A stretch of DNA of 64,000 nt from an uncultured Sedimentitalea sp. (GCA_947504115.1 CANNGH010000010.1:1-64000); one strand, 5' to 3'; counted from the stretch's first letter, positions 29,041-38,311 are shown. The notes: generated from the letters alone by a model not told the origin. Numbers and translations: made by a program.

Positions 29041-29799
29041 TCACGCCTTGGGATCGGGATTTTCGGTATGCCCGTCCACGGCGATGATCTGCCCCGAGAC
29101 ATGGCGCGCCGCGTCCGAAGCCAGGAACACCGCCATGTTGGCGATATCCTCGGCCTGCACGAATGTCCGCATCGACGTCCCCGAGGCATAGCCGCGATAG
29201 ATCGCGTCGCGCGTCGTGCCCTTGGCCGCCGCCTCGCGTTCCAGCACGCCTTCCATGCGCGGGCCTTCGACCGCGCCGGGACAGATGGCATTGGCGCGGA
29301 TGCCGAAGGGGCCAAGCTCCATCGCGGCGGTTTTCATCAGCCCGTTGACCGCCCATTTCGCCGCCGAATAGGGCGCGCGGTTGGGATAACCGAACAGCCC
29401 GGCGGTGGACGAGGTATAGACGATCGCGCCCCTGCACGCCCGTTTCATCAGCGGCGCGGCGGCGCGGGTAAACAGGAACGCGCCGTCCAGATTGACCGAC
29501 ACGCAAGCGCGGAACCCGTCCAGCGGCTGATCCTCGATCAAGGCGGTCGGCCCGGCGATCCCGGCATTGGCACAGAGCACGTCCAGCCCGCCCCATTCCG
29601 CTTGCAACCGGGCGAAAAGACCGGCGATGGCGCTTTCGTCGGTGACATCCAGGCAATCGCGCCGCCACGTGTCCGGGCACGCGGCCAACGCGTCGGCGTC
29701 CGAATCCACCACCCAGACATCCGCACCGGATGCCGCGAACCCCGCGGCCATGGCGCGCCCGATGCCGCTGGCCCCGGCGGTGATCAGCACCTTTTGCAT
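29041..29799 (-). CDS. Short-chain dehydrogenase/reductase
   Basis: A 252-residue classical SDR. The cofactor motif is TAGASGIGRAM near the N-terminus, NAGIAG marks the central fold motif, and the catalytic Ser-Tyr-Lys are in VYTSSTAGLF and PYSAAKWA. Asp32 after the second strand (VVDSD) favours NAD(H) over NADP(H). It oxidises or reduces an unidentified alcohol or sugar. It follows the peptide/oligosaccharide-type solute-binding protein gene in the same direction, separated by a strong hairpin, which suggests it acts on the imported compound (inference). Confidence 0.85.
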   Translation of the reverse strand: MQKVLITAGASGIGRAMAAGFAASGADVWVVDSDADALAACPDTWRRDCLDVTDESAIAGLFARLQAEWGGLDVLCANAGIAGPTALIEDQPLDGFRACVSVNLDGAFLFTRAAAPLMKRACRGAIVYTSSTAGLFGYPNRAPYSAAKWAVNGLMKTAAMELGPFGIRANAICPGAVEGPRMEGVLEREAAAKGTTRDAIYRGYASGTSMRTFVQAEDIANMAVFLASDAARHVSGQIIAVDGHTENPDPKA

Positions 29800-29814
29800 G
29801 GCGCCCCCGTCAGC

Positions 29815-29848
29815 GGGCGGAACGGCAGGACCACCCGCCGTTCCGCCC
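29815..29848 (-). terminator. Perfect 12-bp intercistronic hairpin
   Basis: Positions 29815-29826 and 29837-29848 are exact inverted complements around a 10-nt loop, 5 nt beyond the binding-protein stop and 15 nt before the SDR start. There is no T-tract on the minus strand, so it more likely stabilises the binding-protein transcript or attenuates read-through than fully terminates. Confidence 0.6.
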
Positions 29849-29853
29849 TTGAT

Positions 29854-31437
29854 TTACGCCTTCAGCCAGCATTTCACCGGCGCCAGCGCGTTCATCAGCG
29901 GGAAGTTGGGATCGTCATGCCACCCTTCGACCTGATCCGAGATCGCATCGACGAAGTTGTTGAACATCGGGCAGATCACCCCGCCCTCGTCGCGCAGGAT
30001 CATGTTGAGCCGGTGATACATCTCCTTGCGCTTGGCCTCGTCCAGCTCGCCGCGCGCCTGCACCAGCAGCTTGTCGAACTCGGCGTTGGAGAACTTGGTC
30101 TCGTTCCAGTCCGCGCCGGTCTGATAGGAGGTCGAAAGCATCATGTCCTGCGTCGGCCGCCCGTTCCAGTAGGAGTTGCAGAACGGCTCCTTGTTCCAGA
30201 CCTCGCTCCAATAGCCGTCGCCGGGGCTGCGGATCACGTCCAGTTGCATGCCCGCCTGCGCGACGCTTTGCTGATACAGTTGCGCCGCGTCCAGCGCGCC
30301 GGGAAAGGCCACGTCCGAGGTGCGGAACACGATCGGCCCCTCGTGGCCGGATTTCTTGTAATGGAATGCCGCCTTTTCGGGATCGTATTCGCGCTGTTCG
30401 ATCTCGGTGAACAGCGGATAGGCGGCATTGATCGGGGTGTCGTTGCCGATGGTGCCGTGCCCGAACAGGATCTTTTCCAGCATTTCCTCGCGGTTGATGG
30501 CGTATTTCAGCGCCATGCGCAGATCGTTGTTGTCGAACGGCGCGGTGTTGCAATGCATGACATAGACATAATGGCCCCGGCTGGGCACCGATTTCACCTC
30601 GACGCCCGGCGCGCGCGCCATCAGGGTGGCGATGCGGGGCGGCACCCGGTTGATCATGTGCACCTGGCCCGATTGCACCGCCGAGACGCGCGCGGAATCG
30701 TCGTTGATCACCAGAACCTCGATCCGGTCCACATGGCCGCGGGACTCGTCCCAGTAATCGGGGAATTTCTCGAAGATATAGCGTACGCCCGCGTCTTCCT
30801 CGACCACCGTGTAGGGACCGGCCGAGATGCCTGCGGCGGGGTCATCCTTGCCGCCGTTCGGCTGGATCACCAGATGATAATCCGCCATCAGGTAGGGCAG
30901 GTCGGCGTTGGGTTCCTTCAGTTCGACGATGAAGTCGTCGTTTTCGGCGCGCATCGCGTCGATGCCCTGCATCAGACCCAGCGCGCCGGACTGGCTGGTT
31001 TCGTCGGAATGGCGCTCCATCGTCGCCTTGACGTCCTCGGGCGTCACCTTCTTGCCGTTGTGAAACGGCACGTCCTTGCGGATCTTGAAGGTCCAGACCC
31101 GCGCCTCGGAGTCCGAGCCGTGATCCTCGGCCAGGCGATGCACCAGTTCGCCCTCGGGCGAGACCTCGAACAGCTTTTCGCCGAAGAACGACAGCATCGT
31201 GTTCGGCGCCTCGTTGGTGGCCAGTGCGGGATCGAAACTGTCGGTGCTCTGCCCGCCGCCCAAGCCCACGCGCATGGTGCCGCCCTTGACCGGATCGGCG
31301 GCCCGTGCGGCACCGGCCAGCATGGTGTTGGCGAAGGTCGCCGTGACCCCCAGTGCGGCGGCGCGGCCCAGAAATGCCCGGCGATCCAGCCGGCCCATCG
31401 CGGCCAGTTTACTGAGGTATTTCAATTCGTCCGACAT
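29854..31437 (-). CDS. Family 5 ABC transporter solute-binding protein
   Basis: A 527-residue extracellular binding protein of the DppA/OppA class (SBP_bac_5), recognised by GGTMRVGLGGG at the mature start and FKIRKDVPFHNGKKVTPEDV. The leader contains RRAFLGRAAALGV, a twin-arginine motif ahead of a hydrophobic stretch ending AGAARAAD, so Tat export is likely. A strong GGAGGGG ribosome site precedes the ATG at 31437. The cognate permease and ATPase genes are not in the window, so it is an orphan here. Ligands include peptides, oligosaccharides and opines. Confidence 0.85.
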   Translation of the reverse strand: MSDELKYLSKLAAMGRLDRRAFLGRAAALGVTATFANTMLAGAARAADPVKGGTMRVGLGGGQSTDSFDPALATNEAPNTMLSFFGEKLFEVSPEGELVHRLAEDHGSDSEARVWTFKIRKDVPFHNGKKVTPEDVKATMERHSDETSQSGALGLMQGIDAMRAENDDFIVELKEPNADLPYLMADYHLVIQPNGGKDDPAAGISAGPYTVVEEDAGVRYIFEKFPDYWDESRGHVDRIEVLVINDDSARVSAVQSGQVHMINRVPPRIATLMARAPGVEVKSVPSRGHYVYVMHCNTAPFDNNDLRMALKYAINREEMLEKILFGHGTIGNDTPINAAYPLFTEIEQREYDPEKAAFHYKKSGHEGPIVFRTSDVAFPGALDAAQLYQQSVAQAGMQLDVIRSPGDGYWSEVWNKEPFCNSYWNGRPTQDMMLSTSYQTGADWNETKFSNAEFDKLLVQARGELDEAKRKEMYHRLNMILRDEGGVICPMFNNFVDAISDQVEGWHDDPNFPLMNALAPVKCWLKA

Positions 31438-31666
31438 GGATTCCCCTCCTGTTTGCAATGTTTCAAGCGGCGCGATCATTTGCCGTCGCGCCGCGATACC
31501 ACCCCGGAGTCTTGCGCAATCGGGCCACGGAGTCACGTCAATTCCGCTCGGGCGACAATCCGTCCCGCGGGCGGAAGACGCCGCCGGGGCCGGCATGACG
31601 GAACCAAACGCGCGCGGCGTCGCTTGTGATTGTAGTGACAGCGGAAATCGGCGAAGCTGCGCGTTC

Positions 31667-33331
31667 ATGACGATCCTTTGGTTCCTTGTTCAACTGGCCG
31701 GGGCGGTGATGCTCCTGCTTTACTCGGTGCGCATGGTGCGCACCGGGATCGAGCGCGCGTTCGGCCCGTCGTTCCAGCGGGCGATGACACGGCGCAGCAA
31801 CCGGATCAGCACTGCCGGAATGGGGGTGGTGTTCGCCATCGTCCTGCAAAGTTCGGCCGCCGTGGCGCTGCTGGCGGCGGGGTTCGCCGGAACCGGCGCG
31901 CTGAGTTTCAGCGCCGGGCTGGCGCTGGTGCTGGGGGGCGATCTGGGCTCGGCGCTGCTGATCCAGATCCTGTCGTTCCGGCTGGACTGGCTGGTGCCGG
32001 TGCTGCTGGCGCTGGGGGGCGCGCTGTTCCTGCGCTCGGAGCGGCGGGGCATGAAACAGGCCGGTCGCGTGGTGCTGGGCATCGCCTTCATCCTGATTTC
32101 GCTGCGCTTCCTGCGCGAAACCATGGAGCCGATTTCCGACAGCGATTTCCTGCCCGCCATCGCCGGCTATCTGGAAAGCGATTACGTCACCGCGTTCCTG
32201 GTGGGCATGGCGCTGGCCTTCGTGATGTTCTCGTCGGTCGCGGTGATCCTGATGTGCGTGACGCTGGTGCAGATCGGGGCGATCCCGCTGCTGGCGGGGG
32301 TGTCGCTGGTGCTGGGGGCGAATATGGGTTCGGCGCTGATCCCGGTCTGGCTCAGCCGGGGGTTGCCGGTGCAGGGGCGGCAGGTGCCGGTGGCCAACAT
32401 GCTGCTGCGGTGCAGTTGGGCGATCCTGGTGCTGATGCTGGTCAACCGCCTGCCGATCCTGCCGCTGCTGGAAAGCCGCTCGGCGGGGCAGACGCTGGTG
32501 AACGTGCATATCGCGTTCAACCTGGTGCTGCTGGTGATCGCGCTGCCGCTGATTGGCCTCGTGCAAAAGCCGGTCGCCCGGTTGCTGCCGATCCCGGCGC
32601 TGCGCCCGGACTCCCTGCCCGAAAGCCACCGCAGCGTGCTGGACGAGACCGTGCGCGACAATCCCGGCCTTGCCCTTGCCAGCCTGAAACGCGAGGTGCT
32701 GCGCATGTTGCAGGTGGTCGAGAGCATGATGCGCCCGGTGATGGAGCTGTATCAGGACTTCGACAAGCAGCGCATGCACACGCTGCGACAGACCGACGAC
32801 GTGGTGAACGAGGCGCTGGACGGGCTGCGCCGCTACGTCGTCCGCATGGACCCCGACATCGTGGGCAAGCACACGTTCAAACAGGCGCGCGATCTGGCGG
32901 AATACGCCATCGCGGTCGAGGCCGCGGGCGACATCGTGGTCAAGCAATTGTTGCCCCTGGCGCAGGAGCGCGCCGATCACCGCATCCGCTTTTCCCAGAA
33001 GGGGCTGGAAGAGCTGATCACCATGCACGAGCAGATCATGGCCAATATCAAGCTGGCCTCGAACGTGGTGATTTCGGACGACGTGGACAGCGCGCGCCTG
33101 CTGGTCGAAGCCAAGGACGAGATCGCCCGCACCGAACGCAAGGGCCGGCGAACCCACCTGCGCCGCCTGTCGCAGGGCACCGAGGTCAGCTTTGACTCCA
33201 GCGACCTGCATCTGGAAACCCTGCGCGCGCTCAAGGAATTCAACAGCAAGATCGCCTCGGTCGCCTATCCGATCCTGTATCGCAAGGGCCAGTTGCTGGA
33301 TACGCGCCTGATCGAGAACATGCAGGCGTGA
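31667..33331 (+). CDS. Na/Pi cotransporter family protein with PhoU-like domain
   Basis: A 554-residue protein. The N-terminal 310 residues are a membrane domain with the inverted-repeat Na/Pi signature: VLQSSAAVALLAAGF in the first half, and the weaker VMFSSVAVILM in the second. The C-terminal region (about 340-540) is a helical PhoU-like domain (LQVVESMMRPVMELYQDF, VVNEALDGLRRYVV). Such proteins take up phosphate with sodium. The ATG at 31667 gives a proper first membrane helix (ILWFLVQLAGAVMLLL); the longer upstream frame is antisense to the binding-protein gene and not protein-like. Confidence 0.85.
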   Translation: MTILWFLVQLAGAVMLLLYSVRMVRTGIERAFGPSFQRAMTRRSNRISTAGMGVVFAIVLQSSAAVALLAAGFAGTGALSFSAGLALVLGGDLGSALLIQILSFRLDWLVPVLLALGGALFLRSERRGMKQAGRVVLGIAFILISLRFLRETMEPISDSDFLPAIAGYLESDYVTAFLVGMALAFVMFSSVAVILMCVTLVQIGAIPLLAGVSLVLGANMGSALIPVWLSRGLPVQGRQVPVANMLLRCSWAILVLMLVNRLPILPLLESRSAGQTLVNVHIAFNLVLLVIALPLIGLVQKPVARLLPIPALRPDSLPESHRSVLDETVRDNPGLALASLKREVLRMLQVVESMMRPVMELYQDFDKQRMHTLRQTDDVVNEALDGLRRYVVRMDPDIVGKHTFKQARDLAEYAIAVEAAGDIVVKQLLPLAQERADHRIRFSQKGLEELITMHEQIMANIKLASNVVISDDVDSARLLVEAKDEIARTERKGRRTHLRRLSQGTEVSFDSSDLHLETLRALKEFNSKIASVAYPILYRKGQLLDTRLIENMQA

Positions 33332-33335
33332 AAAA

Positions 33336-33357
33336 GCGGCGGCATTTCTGCCGCCGC
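33336..33357 (-). terminator. Strong terminator of the PRC-barrel gene
   Basis: A perfect 9-bp stem (33336-33344 with 33349-33357) with a 4-nt loop. On the minus strand it is followed by TTTTT, a classical rho-independent terminator. It sits between convergent genes and may also stop the transporter transcript. Confidence 0.75.
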
Positions 33358-33396
33358 CTGTCGCGATGCCGACGGCACCGCATGATCGGTATCGGT

Positions 33397-34116
33397 TTAT
33401 TCCGCCGGGGCCGGTTCGCCGCCGAGCGTCGCGTCGGGGGCTTGCTGTGCGGCTTCGGCGTCAAGCTGCTCCTTCGCGGTGACGAAGGCTTCGGCCGCTT
33501 CCAGATCGGCCTTGGTGGCGGCGGTGGTCAGGCGGGGATTGCCGGCCTCGTCGCTGGAAACCTCAAGGCTGTTCATTTCGACGGCGACCAGCTTCTTGCC
33601 GATGCCGAGGAAGCCGCCGACGCCGATCACGACACCCTCGACCGAGCCGTCGAGATTGATGATCAGGTCGGAAATGCTGCCGACCGTTTCATCGCCCGCC
33701 GTGGTATAGACGGTCGATCCCATCAGGTTCTTGGCCAGAATGGTGTCCTCGCTTTGCAGGACGATCTGGCCCTCGACCGGTTTGGCCGGCTCTTCTGTCG
33801 CCATGTCGTCCCCGGCCGCCGGTTCGTCGCCAACCACGCTGGAGGGCGCGTCGTCGGTGATCGGGTCCGCGTCCATGGCCGCACCCTCATCGGCGGGCGC
33901 ATCCATGGTCGCACCCTCGTCGGCTGCCGGCGCGTCGTCCATCGTGGCGCCCTCGTCGGCGGGGGTCGTCACGTCGGGGGCGTCACCGGCATCCGGCGTC
34001 GTCACTTCGGGCGCGGCATCGTCGGTGGTGGTTTCCTGTGCGAAACCCGCGATCGGGGCCGTCGCCAGCAGGGCTGCGGCGGCAAGAACGCTGGTGGTCT
34101 GAAACAGTTTCGACAT
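33397..34116 (-). CDS. Exported PRC-barrel protein with acidic repeat region
   Basis: A 239-residue exported protein with a signal peptide ending at GFAQE. Residues about 27-110 are low-complexity and acidic, with repeated DEGATMD-type units; residues about 120-205 form a PRC-barrel domain (KNLMGSTVYTTAGDETVGSISDLIINLDG, interrupted by typical glycine turns). PRC-barrel proteins are often abundant envelope or stress proteins in alphaproteobacteria; the exact role is unknown. A full-match EcfG-type promoter lies 39 nt upstream and a strong terminator downstream, so it is a monocistronic stress gene. Confidence 0.75.
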   Translation of the reverse strand: MSKLFQTTSVLAAAALLATAPIAGFAQETTTDDAAPEVTTPDAGDAPDVTTPADEGATMDDAPAADEGATMDAPADEGAAMDADPITDDAPSSVVGDEPAAGDDMATEEPAKPVEGQIVLQSEDTILAKNLMGSTVYTTAGDETVGSISDLIINLDGSVEGVVIGVGGFLGIGKKLVAVEMNSLEVSSDEAGNPRLTTAATKADLEAAEAFVTAKEQLDAEAAQQAPDATLGGEPAPAE

Positions 34117-34154
34117 GATTTTCTCCTGGGTAATACACGGACATCAATGGCCTC

Positions 34155-34179
34155 AACGCGTCATCGCGCATTTGGTTCC
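34155..34179 (-). promoter_or_regulatory. EcfG-type promoter of the PRC-barrel gene
   Basis: On the minus strand, GGAAC (34179-34175), 16 nt, CGTT (34158-34155): a full consensus match 39 nt before the start codon. Confidence 0.65.
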
Positions 34180-34203
34180 ATCGGATTCCCCCGACTGTGC
34201 GAG

Positions 34204-34229
34204 GGAACCGGATGATGCTATCATGCGTC
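34204..34229 (+). promoter_or_regulatory. Candidate EcfG promoter, one -10 mismatch
   Basis: GGAAC, 17 nt, CGTC, ending 29 nt before the ferredoxin-reductase-like gene. It is back-to-back with the minus-strand promoter of the PRC-barrel gene. Confidence 0.35.
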
Positions 34230-34257
34230 TGGTTGAAGGACCAAAGGAGGCGTCGCG

Positions 34258-34923
34258 ATGGCACACCAAATGACCCTGAAACGGATCGAACCCGTCACCC
34301 ACGATACCCACCATCTTGTTTTCGACCGTCCCGAGGGCTTTGAATACACGCCCGGACAGGGGGTCGAGCTGCATGTGCTCAAGGACGGATGGGAGGACGA
34401 GGGACGCCCCTTCACCCCCGTTACGCTGCCCCACGAACCGACGCTGGAATTCGTCATCAAATCCTATCCCGACCGCCACGGCGTGACCGAGCAGATCGGC
34501 AAGATGCAGCCGGGCGACGAGGTCAAGATGAAAGGCCCGTTCGGTGCGATCTCGGATCACGGGCCGGGCGTGTTCATCGCCGGCGGCGCCGGTGTCACGC
34601 CGATGATCGCCGTGCTGCGCAAGCAGTTGCACGACAACGGCACGCTTGAGGGATCGACGCTGGTCTTTGCCAACAAGACCGAAAAGGACATCATCTGGCG
34701 CGACAAGTTCGAGGCGATGAAGGGGCTGAACACCGCCTTCATCGTCGACGAGGCCGGTGGCGACGTGCCGCAACAGCGCCTTGAGCGCGACTATCTCAGC
34801 CAGTTCGTCGGCCCCCGCAGCCGCTGCTATCTGTGCGGCCCGCCCCCGATGATGAAGGCGGTGCGCAAGGCGCTGGACGATCTGGGGGTGAAGGACGAGA
34901 ACATCATTCAGGAAAAGTGGTAA
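34258..34923 (+). CDS. Ferredoxin/flavodoxin NAD(P)H reductase-like flavoprotein
   Basis: A 221-residue protein of the ferredoxin-NADP reductase superfamily lacking an iron-sulfur domain. The FAD-binding barrel has EGRPFTPVTLP (RxYS-like motif altered to RPFT), and the nucleotide domain has FIAGGAGVTPMIAVLRK and YLCGPPPMMKAV. It should move electrons between NAD(P)H and a small carrier or act as a flavin reductase; the partner is unknown. AAAGGAGG is ideally spaced before the ATG at 34258. It is transcribed alone. Confidence 0.8.
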   Translation: MAHQMTLKRIEPVTHDTHHLVFDRPEGFEYTPGQGVELHVLKDGWEDEGRPFTPVTLPHEPTLEFVIKSYPDRHGVTEQIGKMQPGDEVKMKGPFGAISDHGPGVFIAGGAGVTPMIAVLRKQLHDNGTLEGSTLVFANKTEKDIIWRDKFEAMKGLNTAFIVDEAGGDVPQQRLERDYLSQFVGPRSRCYLCGPPPMMKAVRKALDDLGVKDENIIQEKW

Positions 34924-35013
34924 GCGCCGCAGGCTTGACCCGTCGGCGCCACAGGCCACATCTGTTTCTCATGCCGCGTTTATGACGATCCGCCAATGAA
35001 AAAGGGGGGCGCG

Positions 35014-36333
35014 ATGACCCGCAACCTCAGAACCCATCCCAACGTGCCCGGTGTCGATCAATCCGACCGGATCGTGCCGATCAACCTGCGCCAGTCGGGG
35101 CGCACGCCGGTCGAGATGCTGATCTCCACCCGGGTGCGCAAATCGCCGTTCTGGCATCTGGCGATCGAGGCCGGATGCTGGCGCGCCACGGTCTACAATC
35201 GCACCTATCATCCGCGCGGCTATGTCCGCCCGGACGAGGGCGGGACGATGGCGGAATACCGCTCATTGGTGAAGGGCGTGACGCTTTGGGACGTCGCGGT
35301 GGAACGCCAGATCCGCGTCAAGGGACCGGATGCCGAGGATTTCGTGAACTTCGTCATCACGCGGGACGCCACGAAAATCGAACCGATGCGGGGCAAATAC
35401 TGCATCCTGTGCAACGAAAAGGGCGGCATCCTGAACGATCCGGTCCTGCTGCGGCTGGCGGATGACGAATTCTGGTTCTCGATTTCCGACAGCGACCTGA
35501 TGCTGTGGCTTCAGGGGGTGAACACGCCGCGCCGCTGGGATGTCGAGATCGACGAACTGGACGTGGCCCCCTTGCAGGTGCAGGGGCCGCTTTCGGAAAA
35601 GCTGATGCAGGACGTGGTCGGGGAGGGCGTGAAGGATCTGCCCTATTACGGGCTGATGGAGGCCGAGATCGACGGCTGCCCGGTGCTGGTCAGCCAGACG
35701 GGATTCAGCGGCGAAAAGGGATACGAGGTCTATCTGCGCGATGCCAGCCTCAACGCCGAGCGCGTCTGGTATGCCATTCGCGGCACGGGCGCGCGTTACG
35801 GGTTGCGGGTGATCGCGCCCGGCCATCACCGCCGCATCGCCGCCGGAATCCTCAGCTGGGGGCAGGACATGGATGCCGAAACCTCGCCGTTCCAGGTCAA
35901 TCTGGCCTATCAGGTGCCGCGCAAGAAAACCGCCGATTACATCGGCAAGGCGGCGCTGGAACTCCAGCGCGACCGGATCGAGGCGGGCGATCCGCCCTTT
36001 GCCCTGACCATGGTGGGGCTGACGATGGGCGGCAAGCCGATCATCGATTACGCGCCGGATTTCTGGCTGGTTTCGGACCCGGAAGGCAGACGCTGCGGCT
36101 ATGTCACCTCGCCCTGGTGGTCGCCGGAACTGGAGACCAACATTGCGCTGGCCCATGTCCCGTGGGACAAATCCGATATCGGCACCGAATTGCGGGTGGA
36201 ACTGCCCGAACCCTATGCCGAAACCACGGGCGAGCCGGTCGCCGCCAGGGTCTGCGAGGTGCCGTTCCTGTCCTCCGCCCATCCCAGCGCCCGCGAACAG
36301 GCCAAGGCGCAGGGGCGCGACAGCGCCGACTGA
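35014..36333 (+). CDS. GcvT-family tetrahydrofolate-dependent demethylase-like protein (DmdA-like)
   Basis: A 439-residue GcvT-superfamily protein. The N-terminal region reads like DMSP demethylase: SPFWHLAIEAG, TLWDVAVERQIRVKGPDA, GKYCILCNEKGGILNDPVLL and FWFSISDSDL. It is longer than typical DmdA (about 365-370 residues), and the DmdA-type segment ahead of the GLLS(F/W)G motif is replaced by APGHHRRIAAGILSWG. It probably transfers a methyl or C1 group from a small substrate to tetrahydrofolate; DMSP as the substrate is uncertain. The ATG at 35014 is chosen because AAAGGGGGG sits before it; 34996 is an in-frame alternative. A carboxylate-type transporter gene follows by 75 nt. Confidence 0.65.
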   Translation: MTRNLRTHPNVPGVDQSDRIVPINLRQSGRTPVEMLISTRVRKSPFWHLAIEAGCWRATVYNRTYHPRGYVRPDEGGTMAEYRSLVKGVTLWDVAVERQIRVKGPDAEDFVNFVITRDATKIEPMRGKYCILCNEKGGILNDPVLLRLADDEFWFSISDSDLMLWLQGVNTPRRWDVEIDELDVAPLQVQGPLSEKLMQDVVGEGVKDLPYYGLMEAEIDGCPVLVSQTGFSGEKGYEVYLRDASLNAERVWYAIRGTGARYGLRVIAPGHHRRIAAGILSWGQDMDAETSPFQVNLAYQVPRKKTADYIGKAALELQRDRIEAGDPPFALTMVGLTMGGKPIIDYAPDFWLVSDPEGRRCGYVTSPWWSPELETNIALAHVPWDKSDIGTELRVELPEPYAETTGEPVAARVCEVPFLSSAHPSAREQAKAQGRDSAD

Positions 36334-36408
36334 TCGCCCGTTGAGCAGGCATGCCGAACGTGCCATGTGTCCCCTTCACGCCCGAACAACACCGGAGCCT
36401 GCCGCGCC

Positions 36409-38193
36409 ATGATCGACCTTGTCGGGCAAAATGCCCCGTTTCTGGCGCTGGGGATCCTGCTGTTCCTCTTCGTCGCCTTCACGCTGGAAAAATACCCCCC
36501 CGAAGTCGCCGCGGCCGGGGCGGCGGCGCTTTATATCGTGTTCGGGCTGGTGCCTTACGATCAGGTGATGGGGGTGTTCTCGAACCCCGCACCGATCACC
36601 ATCGGGGCGATGTTCATCGTCTCGGGCGCGCTGGTGCGCACCGGGGTGCTGGATGCGCTGGCCAATATGGTGATCCTGCGCGCGCAGGATCGCCCGGTGC
36701 TGGCGGTGGGGCTGTTCCTGATCGCGGCCATCGCGGCCTCGGCCTTCATGAACAACACGCCGGTGGTGCTGGTGCTGATCCCGGTGGTGATCCGGCTGGC
36801 CAACAGCCTTGACATCGCGCCGACCCGGCTGCTGATCCCGCTGTCCTACATGGCGGTGCTGGGGGGCACCTGCACGCTGATCGGGACGTCCACCAACCTG
36901 ATCGTCGACGGCATCGCGCGCGAAAGCGGGATGGAGGCGTTCTCGATCTTCGAGATCGCGCCCGTCGGCCTGTCCGCCTCGCTGGTGGGCAGCCTGACGC
37001 TTCTGATCCTCGGGCGGTGGCTGCTGCCCCACCGCGAGACCGAGGGCGACGGCGCGGGCGGTGGCGAAACGCAATTCCTGTCGGAAATCACCATCCTTGA
37101 TTCCTATTCCCATATCGACGAACCGATGGGCGAGATCCCCGATTTCGAGCGCGACGGCGTGAAGGTGAAGGGGATCAAGCGCGGCGGCAAGATCCATCGC
37201 GGCGATCTGGACGATTTCGTCCTGCAAAAGGGCGACGCGGTGATCGTCGTGACCACGACATCGGAATTGCTGACATTCGCCGAACATACCGGGCTGCGTG
37301 TCGGGATGCAGCGTATCTCGGATGCGGGCGCCGACGCGGACCTGCGCACGGTCGAGGCCATCGTGACCCCCACCCGCCGGACGGTCGGGCGGCGCATCTC
37401 GGATCTGGCGCTGGGGCGCAATGCCGGCGTGCGGGTTCTGGGCGCGTTCCGCCATGGGCATATCGCCGGGGCCGACCTGTCCAGCGTGCGCCTGCGCCCC
37501 GCCGACAAGCTGCTGCTGGAAGGGTCCGCCGACGGGTTCCGCGCCCTGGCCGAGGCCGGCGACGTCGCCTCGATCACCGAACCTTCGGGGCGGGCCTATC
37601 GCCGCCGTCAGGCGCCCATCGCGATCCTCGCGCTGCTGGGGATCGTGGTTCTGGCGGCGCTGAACATCATGCCCATCGGCCTCCTGGCGCTGGTCGCCGT
37701 CGCCGCGATCCTGATCCTGCGCTGCATCGACAGCGACGAGGCGTGGAAATCGATCGACGGGTCGATCCTGGTGCTGATCTTCGCCATGCTGATCATCGGC
37801 GCGGGGCTGCAACATACCGGCGCCGTGGAAATGATCGTCGATCTGCTCACGCCGCTGCTGATCGGGCTGCCGCCCTTCGCGACGCTGCTGGCGGTCTATT
37901 TCATGGCCTCGTTCCTGACCGAGGTGGTCACCAACAACGCCGTCGCGGTGGTGTTCACGCCCATCGTCATCGCGCTGGCGTCGCAGCTGGGCGTCGATCC
38001 GCGCCCGCTGGCCGTGGCCGTGATGATCGCCGCCAGCGCCAGTTTCGCGACCCCGATCGGCTATCAGACCAACACGCTGGTTTACGGCGCCGGGAATTAC
38101 CGGTTCACGGATTTCCTCAGGATCGGGGTGCCGATGAACCTGATCGTCGGGCTGACCTCGTCCTTCGCGATCAGCGTGTTCTTTCCGCTTTGA
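36409..38193 (+). CDS. SLC13-type anion transporter with RCK domains
   Basis: A 594-residue transporter of the divalent anion/sodium symporter (SLC13/CitT-like) family. Two membrane halves each carry the ligand/sodium signature: GTSTNLIV in the first and IGYQTNTLVYG in the second, with MNNTPVV and VVTNNAVAVVF helix hairpins. Between them, about residues 220-395, are two TrkA-C/RCK-type regulatory domains (GVKVKGIKRGGKIH, KGDAVIVVTTTSEL). This architecture transports sulfate, dicarboxylates or related anions. It is 75 nt downstream of the DmdA-like gene in the same direction, so a shared substrate pathway is possible. Confidence 0.85.
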   Translation: MIDLVGQNAPFLALGILLFLFVAFTLEKYPPEVAAAGAAALYIVFGLVPYDQVMGVFSNPAPITIGAMFIVSGALVRTGVLDALANMVILRAQDRPVLAVGLFLIAAIAASAFMNNTPVVLVLIPVVIRLANSLDIAPTRLLIPLSYMAVLGGTCTLIGTSTNLIVDGIARESGMEAFSIFEIAPVGLSASLVGSLTLLILGRWLLPHRETEGDGAGGGETQFLSEITILDSYSHIDEPMGEIPDFERDGVKVKGIKRGGKIHRGDLDDFVLQKGDAVIVVTTTSELLTFAEHTGLRVGMQRISDAGADADLRTVEAIVTPTRRTVGRRISDLALGRNAGVRVLGAFRHGHIAGADLSSVRLRPADKLLLEGSADGFRALAEAGDVASITEPSGRAYRRRQAPIAILALLGIVVLAALNIMPIGLLALVAVAAILILRCIDSDEAWKSIDGSILVLIFAMLIIGAGLQHTGAVEMIVDLLTPLLIGLPPFATLLAVYFMASFLTEVVTNNAVAVVFTPIVIALASQLGVDPRPLAVAVMIAASASFATPIGYQTNTLVYGAGNYRFTDFLRIGVPMNLIVGLTSSFAISVFFPL

Positions 38194-38311
38194 GCCCGAC
38201 GGGCGCGCGCCCGGACCGGATTGCGCATCGCACCCGATGAACGGGTGTTCGTGATCGAAGAAAAGTAATAGACGGGGCCAGCCGATTTCACAGCCTCCGG
38301 ACATCCATGCC

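Noticed and set aside
31600-31624. GGAAC-N16-CGCT before the Na/Pi transporter gene
   Set aside because: The -10 core is broken; treated as chance.
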